Shown here: positions 1 through 10,022 of the stretch, piece after piece
Numbering within the stretch: position 1 is the first letter of the stretch
Layout of the letters: each line of letters starts with the position of its first letter
From: Ulva prolifera
Lineage: Eukaryota > Chlorophyta > Ulvophyceae > Ulvales > Ulvaceae
Length of the DNA: 64,000 bases
Direction of reading: 5' to 3'
Assembly (NCBI GenBank): GCA_023078555.1
Contig: CM041197.1
Coordinates: 2,390,501 to 2,454,500 of the forward strand
Notes under the pieces: generated by a model
The model's database searches: none
The model's input: the letters and a program-made list of their open reading frames with translations, nothing else
Told to the model about the DNA's origin: nothing
Made by a program: the position numbers and the translations under genes

Positions 1-473
1 CTGCGACACATCCCACGTGCCTGTATGTGTCTCTCCGGATCCGCGCGTCGAAGGCGTGGCGAAGCAGCTTGTCAACGCTGGATGCATATGCCGTCAGCCA
101 ACTCAATGTGCGGCACGCAAAACCGCCTCGTCACGATGGTGCAACGTTTCTGCAGATAGTAGCATGAAGCTGCGTCATGCTTGGACCAGGCTTGGCACTG
201 CGGGACCCGCTGCGATCAAGACTGGTGCCGTAGCAAGCTGTGGACTGCGATAACACGCGTCACCGCATCTTTCACTTCACGGAAGTACGTCATGTCAGCA
301 GGACGTTTCCGTGATAAATTGGCGGTGGTTCGCTCTGTGCGCGAGCAAACCTGCCATGTAACGTCAGCAGAGCTACGGGCTTCCGAAGTCGGGTGAATGT
401 GATCCACTGCCGAGGAGGGCAGTTGCTCGAAGGATGTTGCATGCCCGATATGCGTGGTCAAATCTGAAGTTTG
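1..473. other. No recognisable gene
   Basis: Reading frames here are short and overlap on both strands. I see no protein family, RNA gene or clear repeat. The segment ends at the first 14-bp target duplication of the SINE-like insertion at 488. Confidence 0.5.
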
Positions 474-750
474 CTCGGGGCGGTGTGTGTTACAAGGACA
501 AAGCAAGCGAGGCAGGTAGCACCGCAAGCAAGAACCAGGGGAACCGCACACCACGCCACAAGCCACACGCAGCACACACCAAAACACCCACGCAACGGCG
601 GCACCCGCGCCGGCCACAGCCACACAGCCACACAGCCACACACACGCCAACGCCCACACGTCCACCCCCAACTGAACCCCGCCCACCAGCCAGGCGCACG
701 AGACCCGGAAGCACAAGCAGCCAAGGCCGCCGAGCAAACAAACACTGTGA

Positions 751-774
751 CTGCAACAACATATGTTGTTGCAG
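751..774. repeat. 24-bp perfect palindrome
   Basis: Both strands read CTGCAACAACAT followed by its exact reverse complement, with no spacer. It lies inside retroposon copy 1. Function unknown. Confidence 0.9.
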
Positions 775-956
775 TCTCGCTGGTTTCGCTGGTGTCTTCC
801 CCGTGCACCTGCGGGTGGCCCGCCGTTGGGGCGCGGCCGGGTAGTTTAGGCGGGCTGGGCTGGACTTTGGGGGTTGTGGGTGTGGGTTTGCGGGCCGGCG
901 GGGTGGTGTGCGAGGGCTGGGCTTGGGGGGGGTTGTGCTGGGGGAGGCGGGGGCCT

Positions 957-1000
957 CCCCGGGCCTGGGGTTGCAATGCATTGCAACCCCAGGCCCGGGG
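957..1000. repeat. 44-bp perfect palindrome
   Basis: Two 22-bp arms meet with no spacer at the centre between 978 and 979. The outer sequence is CCCCGGGCCTGGGG and the centre is TTGCAATGCATTGCAA. It lies near the minus-strand 5' end of retroposon copy 1. Confidence 0.9.
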
Positions 1001-1052
1001 ACACTGAGACCGCCGCCACCACAACAAAGCGGACGAAACTCGGGGCGGTGTG

Positions 1053-1568
1053 CATGGATCGAGAGAATGATTATGGTCGTTGAAGACACCTGTGGCGCAT
1101 GACAGCTGCAGCAGTCTGGGGATGCTCAAGCAGAGGTGGCGTTACGAGTTTGAAACAGGCTCATCAGAGACAGGCACCTTTTATGGTGGCCACTAGTCGC
1201 AGCTGCAGCTGCGAAAGCAGCTGCCGAAAGTTCTGAGCACCATGCGGCACCCACAACCACTGACCCCACAATGACGAAAAGGCATGCAAAAACAAATTCA
1301 CTCTGCTCACCAACTGCTAATTATAAGATCATGGTCAGCGTCACGTCAAGGAGCACCTGCATGTTGGCACTGTGGTCCGCAGGACCTGCAGTGCAGGTAA
1401 AGTAAATACCTTTTACGTTAATTTTACAGGACCTGCAGTGCAGGTAGTACACCCTCACAACCTGCGGCATGCACATGTGGGCTCCTGCACGTTTTGATAC
1501 ATTCATTTGACAATTCCGAATCCCCTGCAGGACGTCAGAACGGCGGGCCCCGTGACACGCTCGAGCAC
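1053..1568. other. Non-coding stretch
   Basis: I see no gene or named repeat. A GGACCTGCAGTGCAGGTA motif occurs twice near 1379-1450, separated by an AT-richer segment. Confidence 0.4.
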
Positions 1569-1688
1569 CAGTGTTGGGTCGCCGGGCCCGATCATATGTA
1601 ACAATTTCAAATACTCAGGTACAATTTCTGGGTACCCACCGGCGGCAGCCCTGGAAATGCTGCAAATCGACCCAACACGCTCAAGCAC
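1561..1688 (-). mobile_element. hAT-type MITE copy 1
   Basis: The 112-bp element at 1569-1680 starts CAGTGTTGGGTCG and ends CGACCCAACACGC, so its ends are inverted repeats. It is flanked by TCGAGCAC (1561-1568) and TCAAGCAC (1681-1688), an 8-bp target duplication with one mismatch. The internal signature GGGCCCGATCATATG is inverted relative to copies at 36753 and 16006. Ends of the form CAGTG and 8-bp duplications are hallmarks of the hAT superfamily. It has no coding capacity. Confidence 0.8.
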
Positions 1689-1880
1689 ACTCCCTGCACC
1701 TCACCTTTTGGTATCCAGACAGCTGCACCGCTTACTCAGCCACTCTGGCTCTGCATAATCTGTGCTTCAGGTCGCGGGCCACCGCCCATGCATGCATGGA
1801 CTATGCGTGGCACGCGTGCATGCAGCCCCGTAACAGAGCTCTGCCTGGCCATGGGCTGTACACAGCCCAGACAGAATGAA

Positions 1881-1994
1881 CAGACAGAATGATAGACAGA
1901 ATGAATAGTCTGCCTGAACAGACAGAATGATAGACAGAATGAACAGTCTACCTGAACAGACAGAATGATAGACAGAATGAACAGTCTACCTGAA
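1881..1994. repeat. 38-bp tandem repeat, three units
   Basis: Units at 1881-1918, 1919-1956 and 1957-1994 read CAGACAGAATGATAGACAGA followed by ATGAAYAGTCTRCCTGAA. The second and third units are identical. Confidence 0.9.
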
Positions 1995-2158
1995 TATGTG
2001 TGTCTACCTGAATCTGACTGCAGTTACAAATATGTTTGCATGCATACATGCAGTCGAATGGATGGATGCCTAGGAACGGCCCAGTACCCGGCCTCTCTTC
2101 TTTGTAACTACATGCAGTCAAATACACATGCTCAGGCAGACTGTTCATTCTGTCTATC
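1967..2158. repeat. Long imperfect foldback (inverted repeat)
   Basis: The left arm (about 1967-2030) and right arm (about 2101-2158) are reverse complements apart from small gaps. Shared blocks are GATAGACAGAATGAACAGTCT, CCTGA, ATGTGT, GACTGCA and GTTACAAA. The loop is about 70 bp. The left arm lies partly in the 38-bp tandem array, so the array may have grown from one end of a foldback element. Confidence 0.75.
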
Positions 2159-2301
2159 TACTTAGAAGTTGGACATAGTACTGGTCCGAATCAGTTGCGC
2201 TTCCGGGGGATATCGATGTGGCAGACGGCGTGGCGGGGGCGCAGGTGAGGAGCCCACGGCGGGGGTGGATCGGCGATGCATATGCTGCTGCACGTTCCAG
2301 T

Positions 2302-2509
2302 GTGCTGCGCAGCGGCGCTGCACCCGAAGCCGGGGCATGCCCACTCGCCGCAGTCGGAACGTGTGCTGTGCTGTGCTGCGCTGCTGCACCCGAAGCCGAC
2401 CGGCAGGCCGGCCGGGGCATGCCCACTCGCAGCCGCTGCGCTGGTTTGCGCTGGTTTGTGCTGCCACTCGCTGGTTTGCGCTGCCACTCGCTGGTTTGCG
2501 CTGCCTGCA
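2302..2509. repeat. GC-rich tandem duplications
   Basis: A unit of about 60-75 bp containing CTGCACCCGAAGCCG and GGGGCATGCCCACTCGC occurs twice (about 2302-2360 and 2363-2440). Three 20-bp units GCTGGTTTGYGCTGCCACTC follow at 2450-2469, 2470-2489 and 2490-2509. Open frames here come from the repeats and are not called as genes. Confidence 0.8.
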
Positions 2510-2830
2510 GGCAATCAGCAGTTGTGCATCCTGCAGGGCCTGGGGTGGCCGTAGCGTCGAGACAGCCGTCACTGGGCAGCCAAATGCCGATACATAGGCT
2601 GCCGGCTGGCTTGCCTGAGCACTGGTTCGCATGCATTTTGCCACACCGCTTGCTGAGCAGTACGACTAGTGCATGAATTTGCCATGGCACCAGCCTCTGG
2701 GCGCAAGTGGCTGAGCAAGCTCGAGTGCCCGCCGCTGCATCATGACCATGCATGGTCACGGTGGTGCGCGGTGCGTGCGGCGGCGCATGTGTGCGATTGG
2801 TCGCGCCCAGCCTTAGCTGTGCTGAAAAGC

Positions 2831-2865
2831 GCTGTTCACGAGTTGTGAAATCACTCGTGAACAGC
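2831..2865. repeat. Short inverted repeat
   Basis: Perfect 13-bp arms GCTGTTCACGAGT and ACTCGTGAACAGC are separated by 9 bp. No gene lies next to it. Confidence 0.8.
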
Positions 2866-3679
2866 CCGCACTTTCCATGTGGATGCCAATTGTGAACCCT
2901 GTGAGCTGCATGCACCTTGTACACGCAGCAAAGTAAAGCAGAATCTGGCCAGATTTGCTTTGCTGTAGCCGTAAGTGGACATTGACAGCTCCTTTCCTCA
3001 CATGATTTAATAATTTCGCTAATGTACGGGACCACATCCTGTCCAGTGGCAATTGCCACTGACACTCACTGACAGCTAGTGCTGCAAAATGTGCCCGCCA
3101 TGCATGTCTGCAGACATGTCTAGGCACAGCAGCTGAGCGGCAGATGCCCTGTCCTAGGCCTCACGGAAGTTCTGTAGTGAGCTTCCTTACACACAGACAC
3201 GCTGCAGCCGCGCCGCGCACCCCCCCTGTTTCGTCCGGCGAGACTGAGCAAGACTGAGACCTCTGATCAGGGTGTGACCCGCCGTTATCGCGTTGCATCA
3301 AATACGAGACGGCGCAGTGACGACATGCATGTGCCGAGGCCGCGGGCTCGCACCACGAATTGAAGACAGCTGCAGCGCCGCCGCTGCATGCGCCGCCGTC
3401 GCACCAGCTTCTCGTGACCACTGGTGCACGCCCAATCATAAAAAGGCCGTGCATGGGTCAATCCCGCCAAATGAAAAGCGACCCGACAAACCAGGTCTAC
3501 ACTTCCTCATCTCCATCAGCAGCCCCAGCGGCGGTTCCTTCGGCTCCGGTGTCGGAAGTGAGCATTTTGTCTTGCGTTTTCAAGCTTCCTCGAGCAATCG
3601 ATCGATCATCTGAAGCGACCTCGCCGCGCTAGCTTCACATCTGTGCAGAGCACCCCTCCACGGTAAGAGCTCGTCAGCA

Positions 3680-3904
3680 GTGCGCTCTTTCTTCCGAACT
3701 GCATCAGCGTTCAACTTGCGTCCTGGACACGAGGTAGATATCTACATCGACGCGACGTGGCCGAACCTGCGTTGGAATCTCATGCATGCATACGCGATGT
3801 CGGCAGTTCACACACGTGCCCCGGAGAAGCGCTGGCTCCACTGGATCATGTGGACCAGTGGAAACCGCAATGTCCAGCTGCCGTTTCGTCCTTCCGAGAA
3901 ATAA
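3680..3904 (+). CDS. Possible terminal exon or relic ORF, unidentified
   Basis: This open frame has codon usage like the real exons in the window. It encodes a stretch with HEVDIYIDATWPNLRW and RWLHWIMWTSGNRN and ends in TAA at 3902-3904. It begins with GTG rather than ATG, and AGCAG just upstream could be a splice acceptor, so it may be the last exon of a gene whose other exons I cannot find. No family is recognised. It could also be a decayed transposon ORF or chance. Confidence 0.25.
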   Translation: MRSFFRTASAFNLRPGHEVDIYIDATWPNLRWNLMHAYAMSAVHTRAPEKRWLHWIMWTSGNRNVQLPFRPSEK

Positions 3905-5267
3905 TCAGCTGTCAGCTTCATGAGATTGTCACTTAGCCTCTTGGCGCTCTGGTTCCATCAGCAGCCTTTGTTGCGATGTGGGGTGGAGGTGAGCAGGTGC
4001 ATGGCTTGTGCGTCGATCGCGCCTGCCGCCCGATCGCGCAGATACGCTCCACAGTAACGCATGCGCAGTAACACGCGCTGACGCCGTCATGCCACTTCAT
4101 CGAGGCCAGCCATGCATGCAGGCTGACCAACTATTCACCGGGCTCGGATCTGCAGCAGGACGTCAGCCGCAAACATGAAGGTGTGCCACTAGTGCTCGGA
4201 GCACCAGGAGGTTGCCATGCGAATTTGGTCGAAACTTTCGTGATGTTGCGGGAGCTGTAAGCGCTCCTGATGTGACACAGTTTCATGCAGTCGCCAGATG
4301 GTTCGCTTCTTTGTGCTGCTCGAGCGAACGCCAAGCCTGCCGCACAATCCATGAGCACAGGAATTCTAGCAAGCACTCGCTTATGCAAGATCTGCAAGTC
4401 TATCCTGTCTGCATCATGCTGCTTTGGCTATGAGCGCTGGACCGCACTACATCATGATCAGTACTGTAAATGTTCGTTTATATACTTGGTACTGGCTTAT
4501 ACGTGCAACTGCATGCATGCGCGTACAGAATGGTGCGAGTCATGACACCATCGATATCGCCATGCATGGGGACGCGGGCAGCCCGCCGGCATGCATCACA
4601 AGCCATGCAGTTGCCACAGGCTGACAGCACCTGTATCTCGCCACCTTCTGCATCCCGGCAGAGCATGCGTTTCGAGCTCGTCCACATCATTTCTACCACC
4701 CGTCCACGACCACTCAACCAGGCTCATTTGGCAGACTTGACTGCATGATTATCTCCCATGGTCGAAGCAGTGGGCACTGGAGTGCCGCAAATGAAACAAA
4801 TCACTAGGATCCTGCAGGCCATGTGTATTATATTTACATATATGTAATATTGCATAGCACAACAGAAACGCATACCAACAGACATGCATGGCGACCTAAA
4901 GCAGTGGTCCAAACCAACATAGCATGCTCCAAGGCAAATGTGTTGCAGCACATCCTGCCGCTCTGCCATTATTCGTCCTTCTAGAAGCTGACACATCCGC
5001 CATGAGGCAAGTGCTCAACCCTGAAGTGCAGTGTGCCCAGGCACAGATATTGAATCGAATCCGCAACCGAGGGCAGCAACGGCAGGGGCCGCAGGCAACC
5101 ACTAGTGTACGCTCACAGCGCAGTGTGTATATAGAGATATCTCTCAGACATACATGGCATAGTCGTCCGGAGCATGGTCACCCATTCCGTGGCACCCCGC
5201 GATAGGCAGCATGCTGTGCACAAACACAGATACCTATGCATATCTCAAGTGGTGAGAGGGGGTGCAG
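3905..5267. other. Non-coding stretch
   Basis: No gene recognised. There is an AT-rich patch near 4823-4850 and many ATGCATGC-type words. The first exon or promoter of the gene at 5268 may lie near 5100-5260, where ATG codons exist at 5174 and 5236, but I cannot join either to it with confidence. Confidence 0.4.
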
Positions 5268-8200
5268 GCGCACACACTCGCGATTGCGCTGGCGGTGGCG
5301 GCGGCCGCGCGTGCCGCCGCGCAGGAGGGCCCCTCCGGCACCGACATCCTCAACTTCGCCCTCAACCTTGAGTGCCTCGAGGCCGAGTTCTACTCGTACG
5401 CCGTGTACGGCACCGGCCTCAGCGAGGCGCGACGCGGCGGCGGGCCCCCCGCCGTGGGCGGCCGCAAGGCTAACCTTTCCCCCGAAATTCAGGTACACCT
5501 CCCCCCCATGAAGCAACCTCGACTGTAATGCGTAAGGTTAGTGGTTTGCGTCTTGCATCAGCCCTGATGGTCAGGTTTGCCCCATGACCATTTGAGGGAG
5601 CAAACATATTGTGCATGCCCGATGCATATCGCGACACGCTAGCGCCACGCTGGTGCAGGCAGTCGCAGAGGAGATTGCGGCCGATGAGATCGCGCACGTC
5701 GACTTTCTACGCGCCGCCCTCGGCGACGCCGCTGTGCCATGCCCGGCCATCGACATCGGCGACGCCTTCAAGGCCGCCGCCAACGCCGCCGCCGGCGCCG
5801 AGCTCGACCCCGAGTTTGACCCCTACGCGAACGACGTCTTCTTCCTGCATGGGGCCTTCATCTTTGAGGACGTCGGGGTGACGGCGTACCGAGGCGCCGT
5901 CGAGCCCCTCTCCGGACTCATCGATGGCGGTATGCCCCCGGACCACAGCAATCCCGGCTCGGTGTGTCACATTGTCATGCTGCGCGCTGTGCCAGCTGCA
6001 GCGCAGTTCACATGCATGCTGCCACGTCTCTGCATCGCACACGCCTTGGTCGGCGCAATCATGGCGACCATTCATTCTCCATAGCCCCGCTCACAGCACG
6101 CGTGGTCCTGTAGCCACCCTCTCTGCCGCGGCGGCCATCCTCGCCGTCGAGGCCTACCACGCCGGCGCCATCCGAACGCTCCTCCTCGGCCTTGCCTCCA
6201 AGGGCATCGAGACGCCATTCGGGCCTATCCCAGACGTCGTGCAGCTCATCTCGGACCTCCGAGACGGCGCTGACGGCCCGGACGACCTCGACCAGGGCAT
6301 CCTCACGCCCGGCGGCTACGGCGACCCTGACACCGTCAACATCGTCCCGACCGACGCCAACGGTCTCGTCTACTCGCGCTCCGTCGACCAAGTGCTCGCG
6401 ATCGTCTACCTCGGCGGCGAGGGCTCCGGCGGCTTCCTGCCAGAGGGCGTGACAGGGTTCTTTGGGGCTGGAGCGGCGGAGGTCGCCGCAGCGGCGCCGG
6501 CCGCATGCGAGGGCGTGTGCGAGTACCGTGTGAAGTTTGACATGAGCTGGAGCCCCGAGAACCACCCGACGGACTTCCCAATGGAGCCGATGGGCTTCTT
6601 CGCGCCCTTCTGGACCGTCACCCACGACGACTCGTGCGCCCCCCTGCCTCGTCAGCGGCGCTCCGAAGGGCTGCGTTGTTTGGGTCACCCCGTGTCCTCC
6701 TACTGCAGTGTGTATGCATGTACATGTACGAGTGTCTGTTGCATGCGAAGGAGCACGTTCGCGCTGTGCTGCTGCTGGGTGACGGGAGGGAGCCCCCCTT
6801 ACGTGCATGCTGGCATGTCTGCAAGCTGCACCTGATTGCTGCACCTGATTAGTGCACCTGATTAGTACAGCTGGACCCGGCCCGGCACAGTGTGCATGGT
6901 GCCGAGTGCATGCATGCCCTGCAGGCGCAGCGTCCATGCACGCACTCACATCCCGCCTGGTTTTGTGTGCGCTGCCCGCAACTGTGGCATGGGTGCGCTG
7001 CACCGAATCGGTGGTCGTGTGTGCTCGCGACGCTTGCTGGTTCCGCGGTGCCGCCCACCTCGCCGCCTTCACCCTCGCAACATATGCAGCGCCTGGCGTG
7101 ACAGCGCCTCGCGGTCGCTGCTCCGAGCTGAGTCGCGCCCGTGTGCAGATTCACCCTGTGGCGCCGCGGCGAGACGTCCGCGCCCGGCATCCAGATGATC
7201 GCCGAGACTGGCGCTGGGGATGCCTTCCTGGAGGAGGTCGCGGCCTGCGGCGGCTCCTGCGGCAACCCGTACGAGTTTGTCTGCTCGCCGATGTCCGGTG
7301 TCTGCAGCGGCGAGGGCATGGTGATGGCTGCCCCCGGCTACCCCTACCTCTCCATCGGTGCCATGCTAGCCCCCAGCCCTGACTGGTGCGCCCCCGGACA
7401 GCCATGCAATTCTGCCATGCATTGTATGTAGGCCCCAATATACTTCCGCGCGCGTCTGCGCACAAGGTAGGCATGCGTTTCAGCATGAGCCCATGCAAGC
7501 AGTGACCATGATCACGAATCCACTGAAGTTACACATGCATGCGCCACCGGGGCACCAGTGACCCGTAGCTGGCATCTCCATCAGCACAGGTGTCCTTGTA
7601 TTGTAAGCATGCTTGCATTGTAAGCAGGCGGCATGACACGCCCCGCGTCGTCGGCAGTTTGGACGGCACTGCCACATGCATGCAAACATGTATGTTGACA
7701 GCCCTGAACCAACGACCGAAAGCGTGCTTGTACGGTCGCACGCGAAGCTAACATGTACCGACAGATAGTCTCACAGGCCTGAAGACGGTGTTGTGAGTTC
7801 ATTGGTATGCTGAGTCAGCATTGCTGACGTGGCGGGTCGGGTGCAGGTTCACGGGCGTGGACGCGTGGCCACTGTGCGTGGACGGCGAGTGGGTCAAGGA
7901 GATGTCGCGGCCGGTGGCGGCCTACGATGCCGGCACCGACCTCGGCCCCGGATTCCTCTCGGAGGATATGCCGAACGCCGTCAAATCCGAGATCTTCTCC
8001 TTTGGCGCCGTCGCGCCCCCAGAGGCGTCCGTCTTCTACAACCCCTCCACGTGCGTTGCCCGACCCAGTGCTTCCCGTGTGCAGACCGTCGTTGTGTGCT
8101 GGCCTGGGTCATGACTGCAGGCCACGGCCATCAGTGTGTGCATAGCTGAGTATACCTGCTGTTGTATCGTGGGATGTGATCACCTGCAGGCCAGCAGATT

Positions 8201-8507
8201 TCTGTGTCATGTGCGCGCTTTCAAAGGAGCTGCGGCTGCCGATAGACGGTGCTTAGCTTGACCTATTTTTTGAACGGCAATAGTGTGTGTCTGCCTCATT
8301 GTGGTGAACAGCCAGCTGCAGAGTCTGGCTGTTGTGAGCCTGGTGACTGGCGTGGGAAGATTGGCATGGCGCCGAGGACTGTCGGCCGGGGTTCTATGGC
8401 TGACCAACACATGCACAGGAAGCATGCTGACGCCGCGTGCGGTGTGCTGCAGGGGGGCGATCGCGCCGGTGGGCACCATCTCTGTGGAGCTCGTCGCGTG
8501 CAGTTAA
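5268..8507 (+). CDS. Secreted ferritin-like and Spondin_N fusion protein
   Basis: Six exons join in phase: 5268-5492, 5659-5929, 6114-6633, 7149-7385, 7847-8050 and 8453-8507 (TAA). The N-terminus is a hydrophobic Ala-rich signal peptide ([15 protein letters not shown]). A ferritin-like domain of the desiccation-related PCC13-62 type follows ([53 protein letters not shown]). From exon 3 onward the protein becomes a Spondin_N domain: [67 protein letters not shown] of SPDW and the T before GAIAPVG are each split by introns that restore the frame exactly. Ferritin-like proteins of this class are usually extracellular or vacuolar and stress-linked; Spondin_N is an adhesion-type extracellular domain. 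The initiating ATG is unresolved: the frame opens at a TGCAG acceptor, so a short upstream exon is likely. Confidence 0.85.
7031..7082 (+). mobile_element. SINE-like retroposon 3'-end relic in an intron
   Basis: The segment CGCGGTGCCGCCCACC, continued by TCGCCGCCTTCACCCTCGCAACA, matches the shared 3' end of the retroposon family, closest to the copy at 17004. No target duplication is evident, so this is an old copy. It lies in intron 3 (6634-7148) of the ferritin/spondin gene. Confidence 0.55.
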
Positions 8508-10022
8508 GCGGCAACGCCCGCCTGCACCACTCCTTACGATTCTTTCGTGGAAATAAGTGACCGCGCCATAATCTTCCGGATCTCAAAGTTATGCGGGCGT
8601 GGCCACATGAATGCAGCCGGCTGTTGTGCATTCGATTTCATGTTCATGTGCTGTGCTTAAGTGGCAGTCTTGTGCACAGACCTATATATTGCAGCCTGAT
8701 GGGATGACCCACAGGCAGATTTCATGAGCTGATGGGGACTTGCAAATTTGCCGTATGCAGTTGCTGCTGCACGTGCTACGCTGTGCAGGTTCAGGTTCAG
8801 GGCACCTGCGTGTATTAGATTGCGTGCCTTGGTTTGTGGGGACGTCAAACGGATATGGATGATCATGATGTGTAACAAACTCCATCAACACACGCTGCAG
8901 ACACATTCACCAGATGCAGTGCAACATCGCAGTGTCAGCCTGTTGTGCCAGACGCTGCATTCCATGCAATGTTATGTCAATGTCAACCACACTTCTCATG
9001 TGGATTGTTCGCAGCAGGCTGGCACTTTTTGTGACACCTGCAGCTGTCAAGCAGTGTGAACGGTGTGTGTTGCAAATGGTGGGGACATGAGTTCGAGTGT
9101 CAACCGCTCCTTCTGAGCCTGCAGCTGCAAGATACCCTTTGAAACTCGTGTGCATGTACTGGGCCTCCCGCAGAGATGTACCAAGAACCACTTCAGCAGA
9201 AACCCAGATGTGCTTGATACTTGACACTCCTCCCACTTTACATTTATCAACGAGTATGTACGGAGGTCTGCATCCAATCTGAAAAGCTCGCCAGCACGGC
9301 CTGTGCAACGCGATGTCGTGTCGGTCCACCAGGCACCACACACATGAGCAAGAACGCTTCTCAGCGACTGTACACAGCCCTGCACACTACACATGCTACA
9401 CACGCATGTGATGCTCAAGCACAACGCCCAACCACCCGATCCACGACCCTCCTCTGCCTCAGCTCGCGCAGCATGCACCGCATACACAGCACGATCTACA
9501 TCAGCCTTGCAGGAGCACGGGTATCAAAGAGGCGATGAGCGCAGCGCCTGCCGCAGCTTCTGCGGGGCGAGGGGGCATCGGCGTGGCCTTCACGCTGAAG
9601 GGGCCTGCTCCGCAGCAGCAGAGTGGCCACAGTGGCGCAGGCCTGCCGGCCCTGCCCTCTACGAGCACCAAAAATGAAAGAAACGGAGCAATGGCTCACT
9701 TATTGCGGTTATTATATGGCACAGGGGCCGCAATGTGGCAGCCTGTGTGGAGCGCCAGCTGGAGGCGTCCGGCGGGCGAGCCCAACGCAGACGCACCTGC
9801 ACGACAGCAAGCCACAGTTGGCCACACAATGGGTCACGTTCTAGCAACGGAACGGAAGGGAACGCACAGATACTTCATTGAATAGGCCTAGTCGACTGTC
9901 TACGGCTTCATGACAGCTTCCCTGTCTTCCGAAACTGCGATCAAGAATTTCAACACAACTCGCGGATCGGTATTCACACCTGACACCGGGGGGCCGGGCG
10001 CGGCGAGCGGGGCAGCCGCAGC
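8508..10022. other. Intergenic region between convergent genes
   Basis: It separates the + strand ferritin/spondin gene from the - strand Cys-rich gene. Frames near 9390-9850 are short and lack family features. No terminator or repeat is recognised. Confidence 0.4.

Larger units (their letters stand above)
474..1052 (-). mobile_element. SINE-like retroposon copy 1 with 14-bp target duplications
   Basis: The insert spans 488-1038 (551 bp). It is flanked by the perfect 14-bp direct repeat CTCGGGGCGGTGTG at 474-487 and 1039-1052. On the minus strand it ends in the family's 3' end, CTTTGTCCTTGTAACA, preceded by GGTGCTACCTGCC. A box-B-like stretch (TGTGCGGTTCC) lies just upstream of that end. The interior is rich in GT/CA and contains two perfect palindromes not seen in other copies. 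Perfect long duplications suggest a fairly recent insertion by target-primed reverse transcription. There is no poly(A) tail. This is the longest copy in the window. Confidence 0.75.

Noticed and set aside
957-1000. Palindrome as a transcription terminator
   Set aside because: There is no adjacent gene end and no T run, and it lies inside a mobile insertion in eukaryotic DNA.
490-1129. Minus-strand frames of 199-223 codons over the first retroposon
   Set aside because: They are low-complexity Pro/Ala/Gly translations of the GT-rich insert and run across its target duplications; no reverse-transcriptase motif is present.
6059-7072. 337-codon minus-strand frame opposite the ferritin/spondin gene
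   Set aside because: It is antisense to clear Spondin_N and ferritin-like exons and has no features of its own.
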